Shown piece after piece: positions 23,060 to 35,436 of a DNA stretch of 64,000 nucleotides. The translations under genes and the position numbers were made by a program. Numbering within the stretch: the stretch's first letter is position 1; each line of letters starts with the position of its first letter. Below the pieces are notes generated by a model, which was given only the letters and a program-made list of their open reading frames with translations, was not told the origin of the DNA and did not search any database. The stretch covers positions 16,098,501 to 16,162,500 of the forward strand of contig JASXTE010000005.1 of the NCBI GenBank assembly GCA_030280995.1. Reading direction: 5' to 3'. The DNA is from Hemileia vastatrix. Taxonomy: Eukaryota; Basidiomycota; Pucciniomycetes; Pucciniales; Zaghouaniaceae.

Positions 23060-23736
23060 ATTGGGGGCCTTTTCTCAAGAATTATGTTGGTAATCTTCCA
23101 GTAAGTAAAAAATTCAAAAAAGAGGCTACAAGTAAATAAAATCCCTATAGAAATATTTGGATAATTACAACAGGTTGGGGTCACTTATATAGTGATTTCA
23201 GAAAAAGAAGCCCTGTTATATAATAAAATTGTGATATTGAATCAACAATTTTACCACTAATTTAACATATTATTGTTATTAGTGTGTCTGTCAATAGACC
23301 AATTAAATTTGTGATCTTTGCAGATAAAAATTTTTACCACTAATTTAACATAAAATTGTTCTTAGTGGGAGTCTGTCAATGGACCAATTAAATTTGTGAT
23401 CTTTGCAGATGATAACCAATTAAACTGATTAATTGTTTTCTTTTAACAGGACTCTTAATCCCTTTTTATTGGTTTGTAAAATTCATTTAATATTTTGAAA
23501 GAATCTTACTGACAAATTCTTTTTTTGAATATAAAAAGATGGCTACATATTGTAGATCAGTTAAATCTAGTAACCACATAAAAGCATATTTGACTTTTGG
23601 CACTTCTAAATTCACTTCATACCTACAAGTAAGCAATAAAATTGTCTACAGTGGTATTGATGAATACTGATAAAACTCCTTTTTGAAGTTTTAAAAAATC
23701 TCAAATTTCAATTCTTTTATTAAATTCCACGTAAAA
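23060..23736 (+). other. Leader of element B with primer-site motif and a tandem duplication
   Basis: ATTGGGGGCCTTTTC starts directly after the LTR. C has ATTGGGGGTCTTTCC, F ACTGAGGGCCTTTCC and E CTTGAGGCCCTTTCC at the same place, so this is the likely primer-binding site, although I cannot match it to a particular tRNA. A ~95-bp tandem duplication (around 23245-23410) contains TACCACTAATTTAACAT and TTTGTGATCTTTGCAGAT twice. No coding potential seen. Confidence 0.7.
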
Positions 23737-24277
23737 ATGAGTGAAAACAATGATATTGTGAGTAATAAGGCAAAATTTTATAGCTTAGCACCAAGAGCTG
23801 AGAAACCTGGTACAGGACATTCAAATGGAGGGCCAGGGGTCCCCCATAAACACCATCACGCCACAAATGTCTCTGGAGGAAAGGGAAAAACTTTTAAAAC
23901 AGGTATCAATGGAGAAAACAAAAAATACCTTACAAGAAAAAATTCACTCGCTCTCCACTCTACTGAACACCTTGACAATAAGAGTAAATAATATAGTGGA
24001 CCAGATAAACAATCTGGAGAAAAGAGCAGCTCAGGGTTTCATAGAGGTCAATCAAGCTCTAGTAGAAATAAAGGCTCAACCACCAACAGTGGCACCCAAC
24101 AGTTCCTTAGCAACACCTCCAGTCCAAGAGGAGGACCAAGCAATTACAGTCAGCAAATGGAAGTGGGATTGGTACGCCCAAATTTACAAAAAAACTCCTC
24201 AACAGCAGGGCTCCAGAAGTCACCCTTACAGGGGAAAGCCAAGGAGAGCCAGGGGAAATGGAATAAGACCTTGGTAA
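23737..24277 (+). pseudogene. Element B ORF1 (coiled coil, KWKWDW, PW-stop), one frameshift
   Basis: Starts ATGAGTGAAAAC at 23737. The N-terminal ~45 residues align loosely with C ORF1 (Gly/Asn/Lys-rich). A +1 shift in the A-rich stretch around 23880-23895 leads to the frame that ends at 24277. That frame has a Leu/Lys/Glu-rich coiled coil (24 to ~95 codons after the shift), a Pro/Ala linker, VSKWKWDWY, SHPYRGKPRR and a terminal Arg-Pro-Trp-stop. The stop (TAA 24275-24277) sits in TTGGTAAGT, which in the -1 frame continues into ORF2. No database family recognised. The same module precedes gag in C, E and F, so it is an element gene and not host sequence. Confidence 0.62.
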
Positions 24278-24783
24278 GTCATCCATCTTCTCAGGATCAA
24301 TTATATAATCCTAACAATGAATTAATTATAGGTAATTAAATTGATAGAGAGTTATCGGATATAATTGATAAGGATATAAAAAATTATTCATTTGAAAATA
24401 ACATGTTAAACTTGTCTTTAAATGAGGACAATGTACATAGTTTTATTGAACACCAGGAAAATGCTATTAATATAATAATGGAAACCAAGTGAATTAAATC
24501 TTGAACATGATAATGAGTCTTCTGAATTTGACACAGAAAAAATTGAATATTTTCTAAAAGAAAATCCAATGGAATCAAAAATAATTAGTAAATAATTGTT
24601 AAGAATTGAAAAATTGGAAGAATTCTGTAGAGAGTCAAAAAATAATACAGAAAGTGTATTATTAAACCTCACACAATCATTGAGTACAACAGCCAATAGG
24701 TTAAAAATTATTGAGAATTCAAATAGTAATTAATCAATGAAAACAAAAGATTAAACTCTGAGATTAAAAATTTAGAAAATAAA
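24278..24783 (+). pseudogene. Element B ORF2 remnant
   Basis: In the -1 frame relative to ORF1, the sequence reads VSHPSSQDQLYNPNNEL and then hits a stop near 24339. Further pieces (Glu/Asn/Lys-rich, coiled-coil-like) are broken by several stops up to 24783, where a longer frame in the same register leads into gag. By position and composition it corresponds to ORF2 of F and E. No catalytic motif is seen. Confidence 0.5.
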
Positions 24784-27700
24784 TTGGAACATTCTCAGAA
24801 TATTATGGCTACAATAGAGGGACGTGTAAAATTGTCTTTTTCAAATGTGAATGATACCTTAACTCATGTACCTGTAATAAAAGATAGTTTACAAAGAGTA
24901 GAAATTGAAGTAGCTAAAATTTTGAAAAATACTGATAAAATAAAAGATAATACCTCTTATGTGGAAAAAGTACCAGTTTTTATGAAACACTCTGATGATA
25001 AATCAATGATTGAAAATGAAAATAGTGTCATGGGCTCTGAGAATATGAAATCAGTAAAATATGAAATAGATAATCATCTTTCTAAAGTAAGTGAATTACT
25101 GAATATTCCTCAGGTTAGGGAGGCAAAAACTAGCCAAAAGAACTAGTCTAAGTTAGATCAGTACCCTTCTTTTGATGGGGATTCAAAATCTGATTGGCAA
25201 CAACTCATTCAAAGAATTGATAACTTAAAATTTTTATACAAATTACCTGATGAAGAAATTACATCAAAATTAATATCTTTATTTACAGATGTGGCCTTAT
25301 TATGGTTTGAATCTGTATTGAGTGAGGGAATTAAATACTACTGAAATGAATGGAAGGCACTAATTGAAAGGCAATTTGGCGGCCCTAAATTCAACATCAC
25401 TCAACAAAGATTGTATGAAAGAGCCAGATATAATCCAAATTCTGGAGATAAACCCATGGTCTTTTTAATGAATTTAATAATAATCATGAAAGCTATGGAT
25501 CCAAAAATGGATTATGATGAGTGGAAAGAGAAAATAATATACAAGTTGCCTATATCAGTTAGAGACATTATTGTAGCTAGAACTGAAACCATCAGAGATA
25601 CCTCTGGGCTTATTAATATATGCAAGAAAATATTATTAAACCACAAATATGAAACCAAGTATAATAATTACAAAAAAAGTGTTGACATAGTAAAACCTAC
25701 TACAAGTAAGTTACCAGTGGAGAAGAAAAAAACTTCAGCTCCCCTTTTCCCTAGAAGACAAGAAAATAACACTTGTTATAAATGTAATGAACCTTGGGTT
25801 AAGGGTCACATGTGTAAGAAAAGAATTAATGTTATTGAAATCTCACAAAATTCTGAACCAAGTAATCATGAAGATGAGAACCTGGAATCCAGTGAGGATT
25901 GTAAAAGTAACAATTCTTACAGTGATGATGAACATGAGATATTTGTATTAGAACAGGATATTATGTTCCTTAATGATGCTATACCTCATACAGATACATC
26001 TTTAACTTCCATTGAAGAAGCTGAAATAATTAAAGATGTATCTCATGATACTTACAAAATAACACCTATCAGAGCACCTGTTATTATATGTGGAAGAGAA
26101 ATGAATGCCATTCTTGACACTGGGGCTGCAGGTAGTGTATTTTCTATTAATACATTAATGAAACTTGACAGTAAGTATAAAGAAAAACTAGAACCTGTAC
26201 AGACAAATAACTGGAGGGGTTTTGGTTCAGTTTTAAATCCAATTGGCAAATACAAAACTGCTGTATTCTTTAAGTATAGTAATGGATATGTAAGAGCAGT
26301 GTGTGAATTTTTTGTAATGGATAATAAGAATTGCAGTGATTGTTTTATTATTGGCAATGGCTTATTGACAAAATTTGGCATTAAACTAGATCCTACAAAC
26401 AGTTGCTTTACTATAGGTGTGAATGGTAAGAGAAAATTTAAGATATGTTCTGAAAATTCAGTATATTCTATTTCTCCTAGAGAGGACCAACTGCAAGGTG
26501 GAAGAGCCATCACTGAAGTGGTAGAATTGGACAATGAAATCCAAAAGGCCTATTTCAGTCCTCAACTCTCAAAAATTGAAGAAGACAATATTTTGAGGTT
26601 GATCAAATCTTATCCTATGACATTTGCCCATGGTACAAATGAGCTAGGATTGGTCAAAGACCATGAGATAAAAATCTCTTTAAGTTGTGACTTGGATAAT
26701 ATTCCTGGAAGCTTGAAAAAGAAACCTTACCTAGCATCTCCTGAAAAAAGGAAAGACATTGAAGACAACATTAAAATGTTGTTAGAAATGGGTATTGTTG
26801 AAAAAGTAGACACAACACCTAAGTATTGTGTTATTTCACTAGTATTAATCTCTTATGAAAAAGATAAGGCAAGATTTTGCAGTGATTATAGAGCTCTGAA
26901 TAAATACACTGTAGATGATATTTACCCTCTACCAAGGATAGCTTCTATCCATGCTACCTTACAAGGAGAAAAATATATTTCCTGTCTGGATGGAAACAAA
27001 GGTTACCACCAGATTCCTGTTGGAAAAAGTTCTCAAAATTACTTATTAATAACCACACATATGGGAATATATAAGTATGTGAGAATGCCATTTGGCCCAA
27101 AGAATGTGCCTTCAGTCTTCCAAAAATTGATGGATAGTGTCTTTCATCAGGAAATGGTTGAAGGATGGCTTTTGGTCTATATTGATGACATCATAGTGTT
27201 TTCAAAAACATATGATGAACATTTAAATCACCTGAAGAGAGTCTTTCAAAAGATGGATAAAATTAATATGACAATTGCATTAAAGATATGTAAGTTTGGA
27301 TTTCAATCCTTGAAAGAAATTGGACATGTTGTATCTGGATTACAAATTTGTATTGACCAGAATAAGGTAGCAGCAATTAAAAAATTGGTATACCTAAGAA
27401 TGTAAAAGATGTTCAAAGTTTTTTGGGTATGTGTGGATATTATAGACAGTATATTATAAACTACCAATCCATTGCAGCTCCTTTAACAACATTAATCAGG
27501 AAAAATGAGGCTTTCATTTGGAATAATGAAAGACAACACGTCTTTAATAAATTAAATGAATTTTTAATGTCAGCACCAATATTGGGACTGCCAGATTTCA
27601 TCCTACATTTTATCTTGTACACTGATGCCAGCTTCACAGGGTTAGGTGCTGCTTTACAGCAAAAACAGGTAATAAATGGAAAATTATCTGAAATTGTTAT

Positions 27701-29605
27701 CTGTTATATATTCAGAACCTTTAGAAAGACAGAATTAAGGTATGGTGCTACACAACTGGAATTTTTGGCCATGGTTTGGGCCTTGGAGAAACTTCATTAC
27801 TATCTGGAAGACCAGAAGTTTGAGCTAATAACAGATTGCAGTGAAGTAAAATCATTGCTATAAATGAAAACACCTAATAGGCACATGTTTAGATGGCAAC
27901 TAGCTGTACAAGAGTACAGAGGAAGAATGACAATCACTTATAGAGCAGGAAAATTGCATTCTAATGTGGATTTATTATCCAGAAGTCCTTTGCCAAATGA
28001 TACTGACAACCCAGCTTATGTGTCTGAAAATGAGGTTATACATATATTTGGGATTTATATAGTGGATTTAGAGGAGGAGTTTATGCAAACTATATTGGAA
28101 AACTATCCATCTGATAGAGATTTGACTAAACTATCTACCATTCTAAATGATCCAACTAATGCCTCCATGAGTGCATTAATTAAAACCTTACCTCCAAAGT
28201 ATAGAAGTGCGTTGGAAAAAGGTAAACTATCAATTGAAGATGGATATATATATTACAGGAAAAAGCTAAGTAATGTAATAGTAATACCACCTTCTATGAA
28301 AGAGTTAATTTTGAGTACTTGTCATGATGACATCTTAGCTGGTCATTTTGATTTTAACAAAACATTAACCAGAGTTAAAAATACAGCCTGGTGGATAAAC
28401 ATGAAAGAAGATGTACAAAAATACATTGAAACATGTGACTCTTGTCAGAAATCTAAAAGATTAACTGGGAAGAGTTCTGGGTTGTTACAACAAATAGAGC
28501 AGCCAAAAGCTCCATGGGAAATTATAAACATGGATTTTTTCACTGGCTGGCCATTAGCAGGAAAATAAAGTTTCAATTATTGCTGGGTAATTTTGGATAG
28601 ATTAACTAAAATGTGTAAATTTATTCCTACCCATAAAGAGGTATCTGAAAAAGACTTGGCATTACTATGGTGGACTCAAATGATGAACACTTCTGGGTTC
28701 CCCAAAGCCATAATCTCTGAAAGAGACCCTAAATTTACTTCAGAGTTCTGGACATCTTTGATGGAAGTATCAGATTTTCAATTGAAATTTTCTACAGCAC
28801 ACCATCCACAAACTGATGGCTTAGCTGAAAGAATGATACAAACTTTTGAAGAAATGATCAGAAGATATTGTGACTTTGGATTAGAATACAAAGACAATGA
28901 GAAATTCACACATGACTGGGTAACATTAATTCCTGGACTTGAATTTTCTTATAACAGCACAACTCATTCTGTAACAAAGAAGAAACCATTTGAACTCTGG
29001 CTGGGATAAGTACCAAATACCCCAGTAAATCATTTAAATAAATTACCAAGGTTGGATATACACCCTGGTACTAAATCCTTTATTCATATGCAACAAATGT
29101 GTAGAGAACATGCAGAAGAATGCATTAAAAAGAATTTGAATATGAAAAGAAAAGGTTGGATAAATCTCATAAAGAATTGGAATTCAAAAAAGGAGATGAA
29201 GTCCTAATTTCAACACTAAATTTTAAATTACAAGGTAATGTTAAATTGAAAGATCCCTTTGTACGACCTTTTGTAGTAAATAAAATGGTTGGTAATAATG
29301 CAGTGGAAGTCATATTATATGCCCCATATGATAGGAAGCATCCAGTTTTACCTATTTCATTATTGAAACCTTACCATGCAAATGATCCTGACTTATTTCC
29401 AAAAAGAAGGGGAAGGCCTAAAAAGCAACCTGAAGAAGTTGTGGAAAAAGCAGAGATTGAAAAAATACTCAAGAAAAGAATCATTACTAAGGAAAAAGGA
29501 ACTGAGTATTTATTAAGATTTAAGGGGAAATCAAATGAATTTGATAAATGGATACCTGAAAAAGAAATTTCAAATTTATCCTCTCTTCTTAAAAAATTTA
29601 AATAG
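24784..29605 (+). pseudogene. Element B gag-pol
   Basis: Chromovirus polyprotein in pieces: gag 25100-25760 (LDQYPSFDGDS, KLPDEEI, RQFGG), knuckle CYKCNEPWVKGHMC at 25774-25815, protease LDTGAAGS near 26116, reverse transcriptase with DYRALNKYTVDD and YIDD at 27178-27189, RNase H with LYTDAS, integrase zinc finger near 28330-28450, integrase core (SERDPKF, TDGLAERM) and chromodomain 29455-29600 (YLLRFKGK, KWIPEKEI). Disabling changes: TAG at 25144 and TGA at 25342, both in place of conserved Trp codons (G-to-A); a 1-base loss in an A-run near 27380; stops near 27861, 28566 and 29007; and a frameshift near 29130. The protease and RT catalytic motifs survive. Homologous to A and D. Confidence 0.9.
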
Positions 29606-29781
29606 AAATAAATTTCTGTTCAACCAGCTGAGGGATTAAAAAACCAGTACTCATAATATCTTATTATGTTTGATTTCTTTAAAGAATAATCTTTAATGCT
29701 ACAGAATTATCTGAATACCTGAAAAATTACAAATAAATAAAGAAAATGTATCACTTATCATTTTTTTATTGTTTTTTTTTT

Positions 29782-29792
29782 AGGTGGGAGAG
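29782..29792 (+). promoter_or_regulatory. Polypurine tract of element B
   Basis: AGGTGGGAGAG immediately before the 3' LTR, preceded by a T-run (29772-29781). Confidence 0.8.
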
Positions 29793-31285
29793 TGTCAGCC
29801 TGTATATTCCCAGGACTGAGTAAAAAGTACTTATAATTTATATTAAACACATGAACTATACATGGGAGTAATAAATGAGAGTACACAAACAGTATACATA
29901 AGTAAAATTATGATAACACACAAAAAATGCCATTATAACACCTCATATACACGCATATATCCACCTTTTATAAGTCTTATGTACTTAATATTAATTTGGA
30001 ATATGTTAGGATAATATTAAGAACCTTAATTATAAGGCTACATAATTTTTAAGTATACTTAAAGCTGTTATTTTCATTGCTTTATGCAAAAAACAAGAAA
30101 TTTGCTTTATTTCACCCAAAAGTTGATTATATGCACAATGAATTTAAGAATATTAAAGATGCGCTTGGACAGTTCAGTTTGTCTTGTTTAGGACTATTGA
30201 TTCGGCTACTTAAATGCATAAAAATAACACTTTTAAAATTTGGTGTTTTTTATGCCAGAAATGGCTTCTGTGTACTGGCCACATACTGCCTGCATTTTTC
30301 CCATGTGAATAGCTTCATTTTTAGCAAAGTTAGCTTTTTCACACTATAATTACCCCACATTCTATGTCCACTGTGGGGAAACACACTAAAATAGGTGACA
30401 GGCACTTATTTAGTGTCCTAGCTTCATTAATAATGCATTGACCCTCTTTATATGCACTAATTTTATTAATAACCTCTCTCTTGGAACATTATTTCACTAC
30501 CACGCTTAAATTCGCCTAAAATTAGTCAAGGATTTACCCGTGCTAGCGCCTGGAAAGGACTGCATGTAGTTACCCCACATCTCACACCCTTTTTTGGCTT
30601 TCTAGGTGGTTTCTCAGTCAATTTCGGTCATTTTTAAATGGGAATTTCATGTAGTATAATTTCAGGATTAGACCCATCATTTCTACAGTAAATCCCCCTT
30701 ATTATTAAGCTCTTATTAACCTTAATTTTCCCTCTTTAGTCTTTTATATTGATTTATAATAGGCATATACTCTCTTTTTTACTTATTCTTTAATTTTGAT
30801 GGATTTTCCCTATTATTCCAGGATTTTGGCAGTAGTTACTTTTCTAATTATGTTATGGGTCACTAGGGATGTTTATGGAAATGTCTTTTTGTTTTATGGA
30901 GGCGTCATTAACTGTGTATTGGACTGGTAAATCAAGGGATTCATTGGGGAGTTCAATATGTATAAAAGGAGGAGGTTTTGGGTCTTGTTTTCGACATTCT
31001 TTATCATTACCATTCAATAATATAACCAATCAATTTATAATATATATCAATAGCACTTATATAGTCTTTGAATAGTGACTGAATTATTAAATCTGTATCT
31101 CTACCAACTATAAAGATTGTAAGCCATACATATTTAGTGAGATTAGAACTACTGAGACCCACATTTTGAGTTATTTTAATACTTATTGAATTTGTACTAC
31201 ATTGTTCATATAGGACCATTAAAATATTCTAGAAAACTGAACATTCAAGCTAGTTCACATCTTTGTAATTGACCTCAGCCTGACA
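29793..31285 (+). repeat. 3' LTR of element B
   Basis: 1,493 bp, the same length as the 5' LTR, ending CTGACA at 31285. TATAAAAG at 30961. Confidence 0.92.
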
Positions 31286-31750
31286 GTTTTTGTCATCTAC
31301 TTGTCCCACTGGTACCTTGTCCTCAATGGTCCCTTGGTGGCCGGCTTCAAGATATCAATACGCCATCAATAATTTGGAAAGGGCCTCAAGTGTCAGGGGG
31401 CTCTTTTTGTCTAGAAGAATTTTAACGCAGGTCCAATGGCGGTGATAGATGGTAGTTTGGGGTTTCAAAGTCAAGAGTATGTATTTTTTATCTTTATTTG
31501 TTTTACTCAATAAAAAGGGGTAAAAAGTTTGATAAATATTATAATTAATGATTTTGAATTTCTTTAAATAAATACTAAAAACAATAAATAGTAATAAATA
31601 TTTTGGTTGTAATATATCGATTTATTAAAATAAGTAGTAAGTAAAGGATGATCAAAAACAACCATAAATGGAGGCCTTATATAGGCAAAGAAGAGACGAA
31701 GCATGGTGTCAAATAAATCCTAAATTCAGTGGTATGAGAGAAGAAAAGAA
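31286..31750 (-). mobile_element. Start of the E leader and truncated 5' LTR of element E
   Basis: On the minus strand, CCCCTGACA ends the LTR at 31391 and is followed by CTTGAGGCCCTTTCCAAA, which matches the F primer-site region (GAGGGCCTTTCCAAACGACG). The LTR part carries GCCTATATAAGGC (31674-31686), matching the TATAAAAAGGCC of the F LTR. The LTR loses recognisable similarity between about 31,700 and 31,800, where element G sequence starts. The boundary is approximate. Confidence 0.68.
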
Positions 31751-31802
31751 TATTCCAGAAAATATTTTCAATTAATAAGGTTGTTCCAAAAAGCAGGTGT
31801 CA

Positions 31803-33149
31803 GAAAGTGTATTTACTGTAAAGAAGGCCAATAAGGCTCCTTATCAGCCTAGAGATTTTGATAGGAGGGCTGGTATGAGTGATCCTTAGGTCTGCTCTTA
31901 TTGCAGAAGGAGGGGGCACAGGTCCAATGATTGTTGGGCTCTGAACAGAGATGTGTCAGAGGGAAAGGTGGAGTTTGATGGCAGGGTGTTCAAGTTCCCT
32001 GATGGCTCATTTGTGAATCCCAGTGAGGGGCAGGCACCTGTTGATTTGGTCAGGAGAAGGAGTGGTCTCAATCAGAGGAGACCAAGGTTTGAGGAGATTC
32101 CTGATCAGGGGAAGTCTTCTGGTAAGGAAGATGATGATGCCAAGGGAAAAGGGAAGGAGGTTAATAAGGTCTCTTTTTCTACTTCCTTTGGTGTATTGGA
32201 GTTGTATTCTTGTTGTGGACAGTCAAGTGGTGAATGCTTGGATGGTGTTTATGATGTAGAAGCGGGAAAGGTGGGAAGGCCTAAGAGCAGTTCTCAGGCC
32301 CAACCAAAGCCTAAGGATTCAAAGGTGGATCCTAAGCTGAGTGCAGCTAGAAAGAAGTACAACAAAGAGGAGTTGTACAAGATGCAGAAAGGGATTGGTG
32401 ATATGGGCCCCCCTAGTTTTGGTGAATTGGACATGAATGGAAAGTCAATGCCTATGGATGTTGATTCTGACTCTGAGGAGGATTTACCTTTGGTATCATT
32501 GCCAATTCCTGCTGGAGCTAGAGGTGCTGGTGAGGGATCTGGTTTGCTTCCTGTTGATGGTTCTGGTCCTCAAGAATCCTCTAGTACTAAGGTAGTGAAG
32601 CCAAGTGCTAACTTTGAGAGGCCAGTAGTTTCTGGCCAATATAATGTTATGGACTCTGTTCTGGAAAGGATGAACCAGGGTCAGGTTTCCCTTTCCTATG
32701 GGGAGTTGTATGCTATCACTCCTGGATTGGATTATAGACAAAAAAATTTGTTGACCAGGAGAAGGGTTTCTTCTGGGGAGGTGGAATACCCTTGTGATTC
32801 TTCTGAGAAGTTTGGTGAGGGTTTGGAGACTCATTTTTGTGCACCTCTGAGTTATGTCAATGTCGCTCTGAATGGCAGAGAGGCTAGGGCATTGGTTGAT
32901 TCAGGTTCTCAGATTAACCTGATTTCTTTGTTCAAGGCTACTCATCTGGGACTCCCCATCAAGACAGGAATCGGTGGAAATTTAAGAGGGATTGGTGGCC
33001 ATGTCACTGAGTTGATTGGAACAGCTGAATTTGTGAAGCTTGATGTTGGTGGAGCCTCAGGGAAGGTTCATTTTTACATTGCCAAAGTTAATGTAAAAGC
33101 TGTTTTGGATGGACCATTCTTGATAGATTTTCAAGCAAGAGTTGGTTAA
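31803..33149 (+). pseudogene. Element G gag C-terminus and aspartic protease
   Basis: The frame begins near 31803 (KKANKAPYQPRDFDRR), has a TAG at 31887-31889, and then shows a canonical C-x2-C-x4-H-x4-C knuckle, CSYCRRRGHRSNDC (about 31893-31934), for RNA packaging. A long Gly/Ser/acidic linker (about 240 residues) precedes the retroviral-type aspartic protease: ALVDSGSQINLI near 32890 with the catalytic DSG, and VNVKAVLDGPFL as the second half. The frame ends with TAA at 33147. The DSG motif is intact, but the missing N-terminus and the TAG make it a remnant. Confidence 0.85.
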
Positions 33150-34319
33150 CAGTTTCATATGGGAATAAGTTTGGAGTTGACTGGTGAAGATGAAAGGAGA
33201 CTTCACATGAGGTTGTCATCTCTTGGAGATGATGGTTGGCAGACCAGGCATGGCTTGTCTTCAATGTGCTAGTGCATGGGTTGTTGTAGGAGAAGAAAAG
33301 GAGTGGGTGCTGCCCCTGGTTTTTTGGAGTGTGGCTCAGGCTCTAGTGAGAGTCTGTCTATTTTAGAGTTATGAGGGCTGATTGCCCTAGTGCTGCAACC
33401 TCTCCCCAAGATGAGGAAATCCCAGGATGTAGTAGGTCAGCTCCCTTGGAGATATACCAAGTGGATTTTCAACATTATCTTTTTAATGTTTCTCTTCTCT
33501 GCAAGTATTCTTCATATTGTTTATCAAGTATCTGTTTTCTCTCAATATTTTCAATTATTTTTAATTCAAGTTCAAAAAAGAAGATTGGTTATATATCTTT
33601 ACTGAAAGGTATGCGGAAAAGCTGTGGAGTGGTGAGATTGGGGTCTAAAAGTAAGTCCTCCCAATTGTGCACCACTAGGGTTTCTTCTACCCCTTTCAAA
33701 AACATTAACTTGGCCACTTCTGTGAGAATTGGGGAAAAAATTAGTTATTTTTGTAGGATGGAAGAAAACTCAAGAAAAGATAAGAAAAATTTCAAGATAA
33801 CTGAAGAAAAGGTAGAAAAAAATCTGAAGATAATCAAAAAAGAAGAAAAGAATTATTTTGTGAAGATCAGCAAGATCAATTTTTGAGCCTCCAGCATGAG
33901 GTTAAACTGCATAAGCTTTTGAAGAAAGAAGATCATCAAGATCAATTTTTGAGCCTCCGGCATGTGGATAAACTGCACAATTTTTGAAGATGTGATTCAG
34001 AAGATAAATCAAGATTATAAGATTTGGAAGATGTAAGTGAGGATGAAGATTTGGAATTGCGGAAAAGTTGTGGAGTGGTGATATTGAGGTCCAAAAGTAA
34101 GTCCTTCCTCTTGTGCACCGCTAGGGTTTCTTCTACACCTTTCAAAAACATTACCTGGGCCACACATGTGAGAAATGGGGAAACCCTTGGTTTTTGTTCC
34201 ACGTCTGGTGGTGAAGACGTCCTGAAGATCCCTAGAGTTGACAGTGGAGCCGCAAAGTACAAGAAGGTAGCGCAGAAGATTAGGTCTGTCAATGAGCCTA
34301 TGCCTGTAGGTTTGAATCC
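33150..34319 (+). other. Element G linker region with internal duplications
   Basis: No recognisable domain. A ~125-bp direct repeat (33609-33735 and 34057-34183) encodes RKSCGVV...RVSSTPFKN twice. A second tandem duplication (around 33870-33914 and 33939-33982) contains GATCAATTTTTGAGCCTCC twice. Between them the sequence is Lys/Glu-coding and A-rich. This corresponds to the segment between protease and RT in the polyprotein, expanded by duplications. Confidence 0.65.
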
Positions 34320-35418
34320 TCATTTGAAGAGACCTCCTTTGTCAAGAGATCCATACTGTACTCCTCTGGTGAGAATCCTCTGGATTTTGTGAAAACTACT
34401 AGGGTGACTGTGGAAAGGTTGAAAGTTATTAATTTTGGTCCTGATGGGTGGCTTTCTGATGAGGAGAAGAATTTGTTGTTGCATGTTATTGTGCTGAGGG
34501 AGAAAGCGGTGGCATTTGTTGAAGAGGAAAGGGGTGTGTTGAAACACTCTTATGGGGAACCTTACTTGATTCCTGTGGTTTCTCATGAACCTTGGCAAGT
34601 CAAACCTATTCCAATTCCAGCTGATATTAGGGATGATTTTATAGAGATTGTTAGGGAAAGAGTCAGGACTGGTTTATATGAACAATCAACATCTAGTTAC
34701 TCAAGTCCGGTTCTCTGTGTAAAGAAGCAGAATGGGAAGCTGAGGGTGGTGCATGATCTTAGGGCCTTGAATAGAGTCACTATCAAGGATGTGGGAATGC
34801 CGCCAAGTGCAGAAGACTTTGTGGAAGATTTTTCTGGAAGGGTGTGTTATGGTTTGAGTGATATTATGGGTGGTTTTTATAAAAGGGAACTTCACACCAA
34901 TTCACAGCCACTTACAACATTCGAGACTCCTCTGGGAAGATTTCAGCTCACTAGGTTGCCTCAAGGAGCAACTAATTCAGTAGCAGTATATCAAGCAAAA
35001 ATGGCTTGGATTTACAGAATGAGGTTTCTACTCATGCTGGTATTTTTATTGATGATGGTGGAATCAAAGGACCCTCCACTGATTATGAAAATGTGGTGCT
35101 GAAGGAGAACCCTGGTACAAGGAGATTTTTTTGGGAATATGCAATTACTCTAGAGAGAGTATTATTTAGGATTGAAGAGGCTGGTTTGACCATGGATTGG
35201 TGTCCTGGATGGCTTGTTGTGTTGCTCATGTGTACACTGGAGATTTTGATGACAGGGTTTTACCCTTGGATGTTGTTTTGTTGGATTTTGAAGATGAGAA
35301 CTGGGGTAAGACTGGGTTTTATTTTATTATGGTTGAATATCTGTTAACCTTGGAGAGGCCAGATATTTGTGATGATGATACTTGGGTGGAAATCAAGAAG
35401 AAGAGTCCTGGCTTTTAA
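34320..35418 (+). pseudogene. Element G reverse transcriptase, RNase H deleted
   Basis: The frame includes TRVTVERLKVINFGPDGWLS, then HEPWQVKPIPIP, SSPVLCVKKQNGKLRVVHD and RALNRVTI (fingers and palm of gypsy RT), LSDIMGGFYKREL where DxxxGF(Y/H) is usual, LPQGATNS, and after a frameshift near 35000 AGIFIDDGGIKGP with the catalytic FIDD (about 35030-35070). The frame then passes GWMACCVAHVYTGDFDD to TWVEIKKK, which in related proteins lies after RNase H. The connection and RNase H domains (several hundred residues) are missing. Non-functional. Confidence 0.82.
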
Positions 35419-35436
35419 GTTTCAAGAAGGAGGTTT

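Larger units (their letters stand above)
21567..31285 (+). mobile_element. Element B: full-length Ty3/gypsy chromovirus
   Basis: Two 1,493-bp LTRs (21567-23059, 29793-31285) with TGTCAG...CTGACA ends, flanked by ATTTT (21562-21566) and GTTTT (31286-31290), a 5-bp duplication with one G/A difference. The internal order is primer-site motif, leader, ORF1, ORF2 remnant, gag-pol and polypurine tract. Inserted into the leader of E. LTR divergence by eye is clearly greater than in F or C, so B is an older insertion. Confidence 0.93.
15023..31750 (-). mobile_element. Element E: degenerate chromovirus, 3'-truncated by fusion to D and split by element B
   Basis: Order on the minus strand: truncated 5' LTR (31391 to about 31750), primer-site motif and leader start (31286-31390), the B insertion (21567-31285), leader and tandem repeats (20640-21566), ORF1, ORF2 and gag-pol ending within integrase at 15023. 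It is most similar to element F. Excluding B, the two leader halves align continuously with the F leader (39295-39600), which fixes the order of events. Confidence 0.8.

Noticed and set aside
31007..31219. Short minus-strand frame in the B 3' LTR
   Set aside because: Antisense of non-coding LTR sequence, with no homologue or motif.
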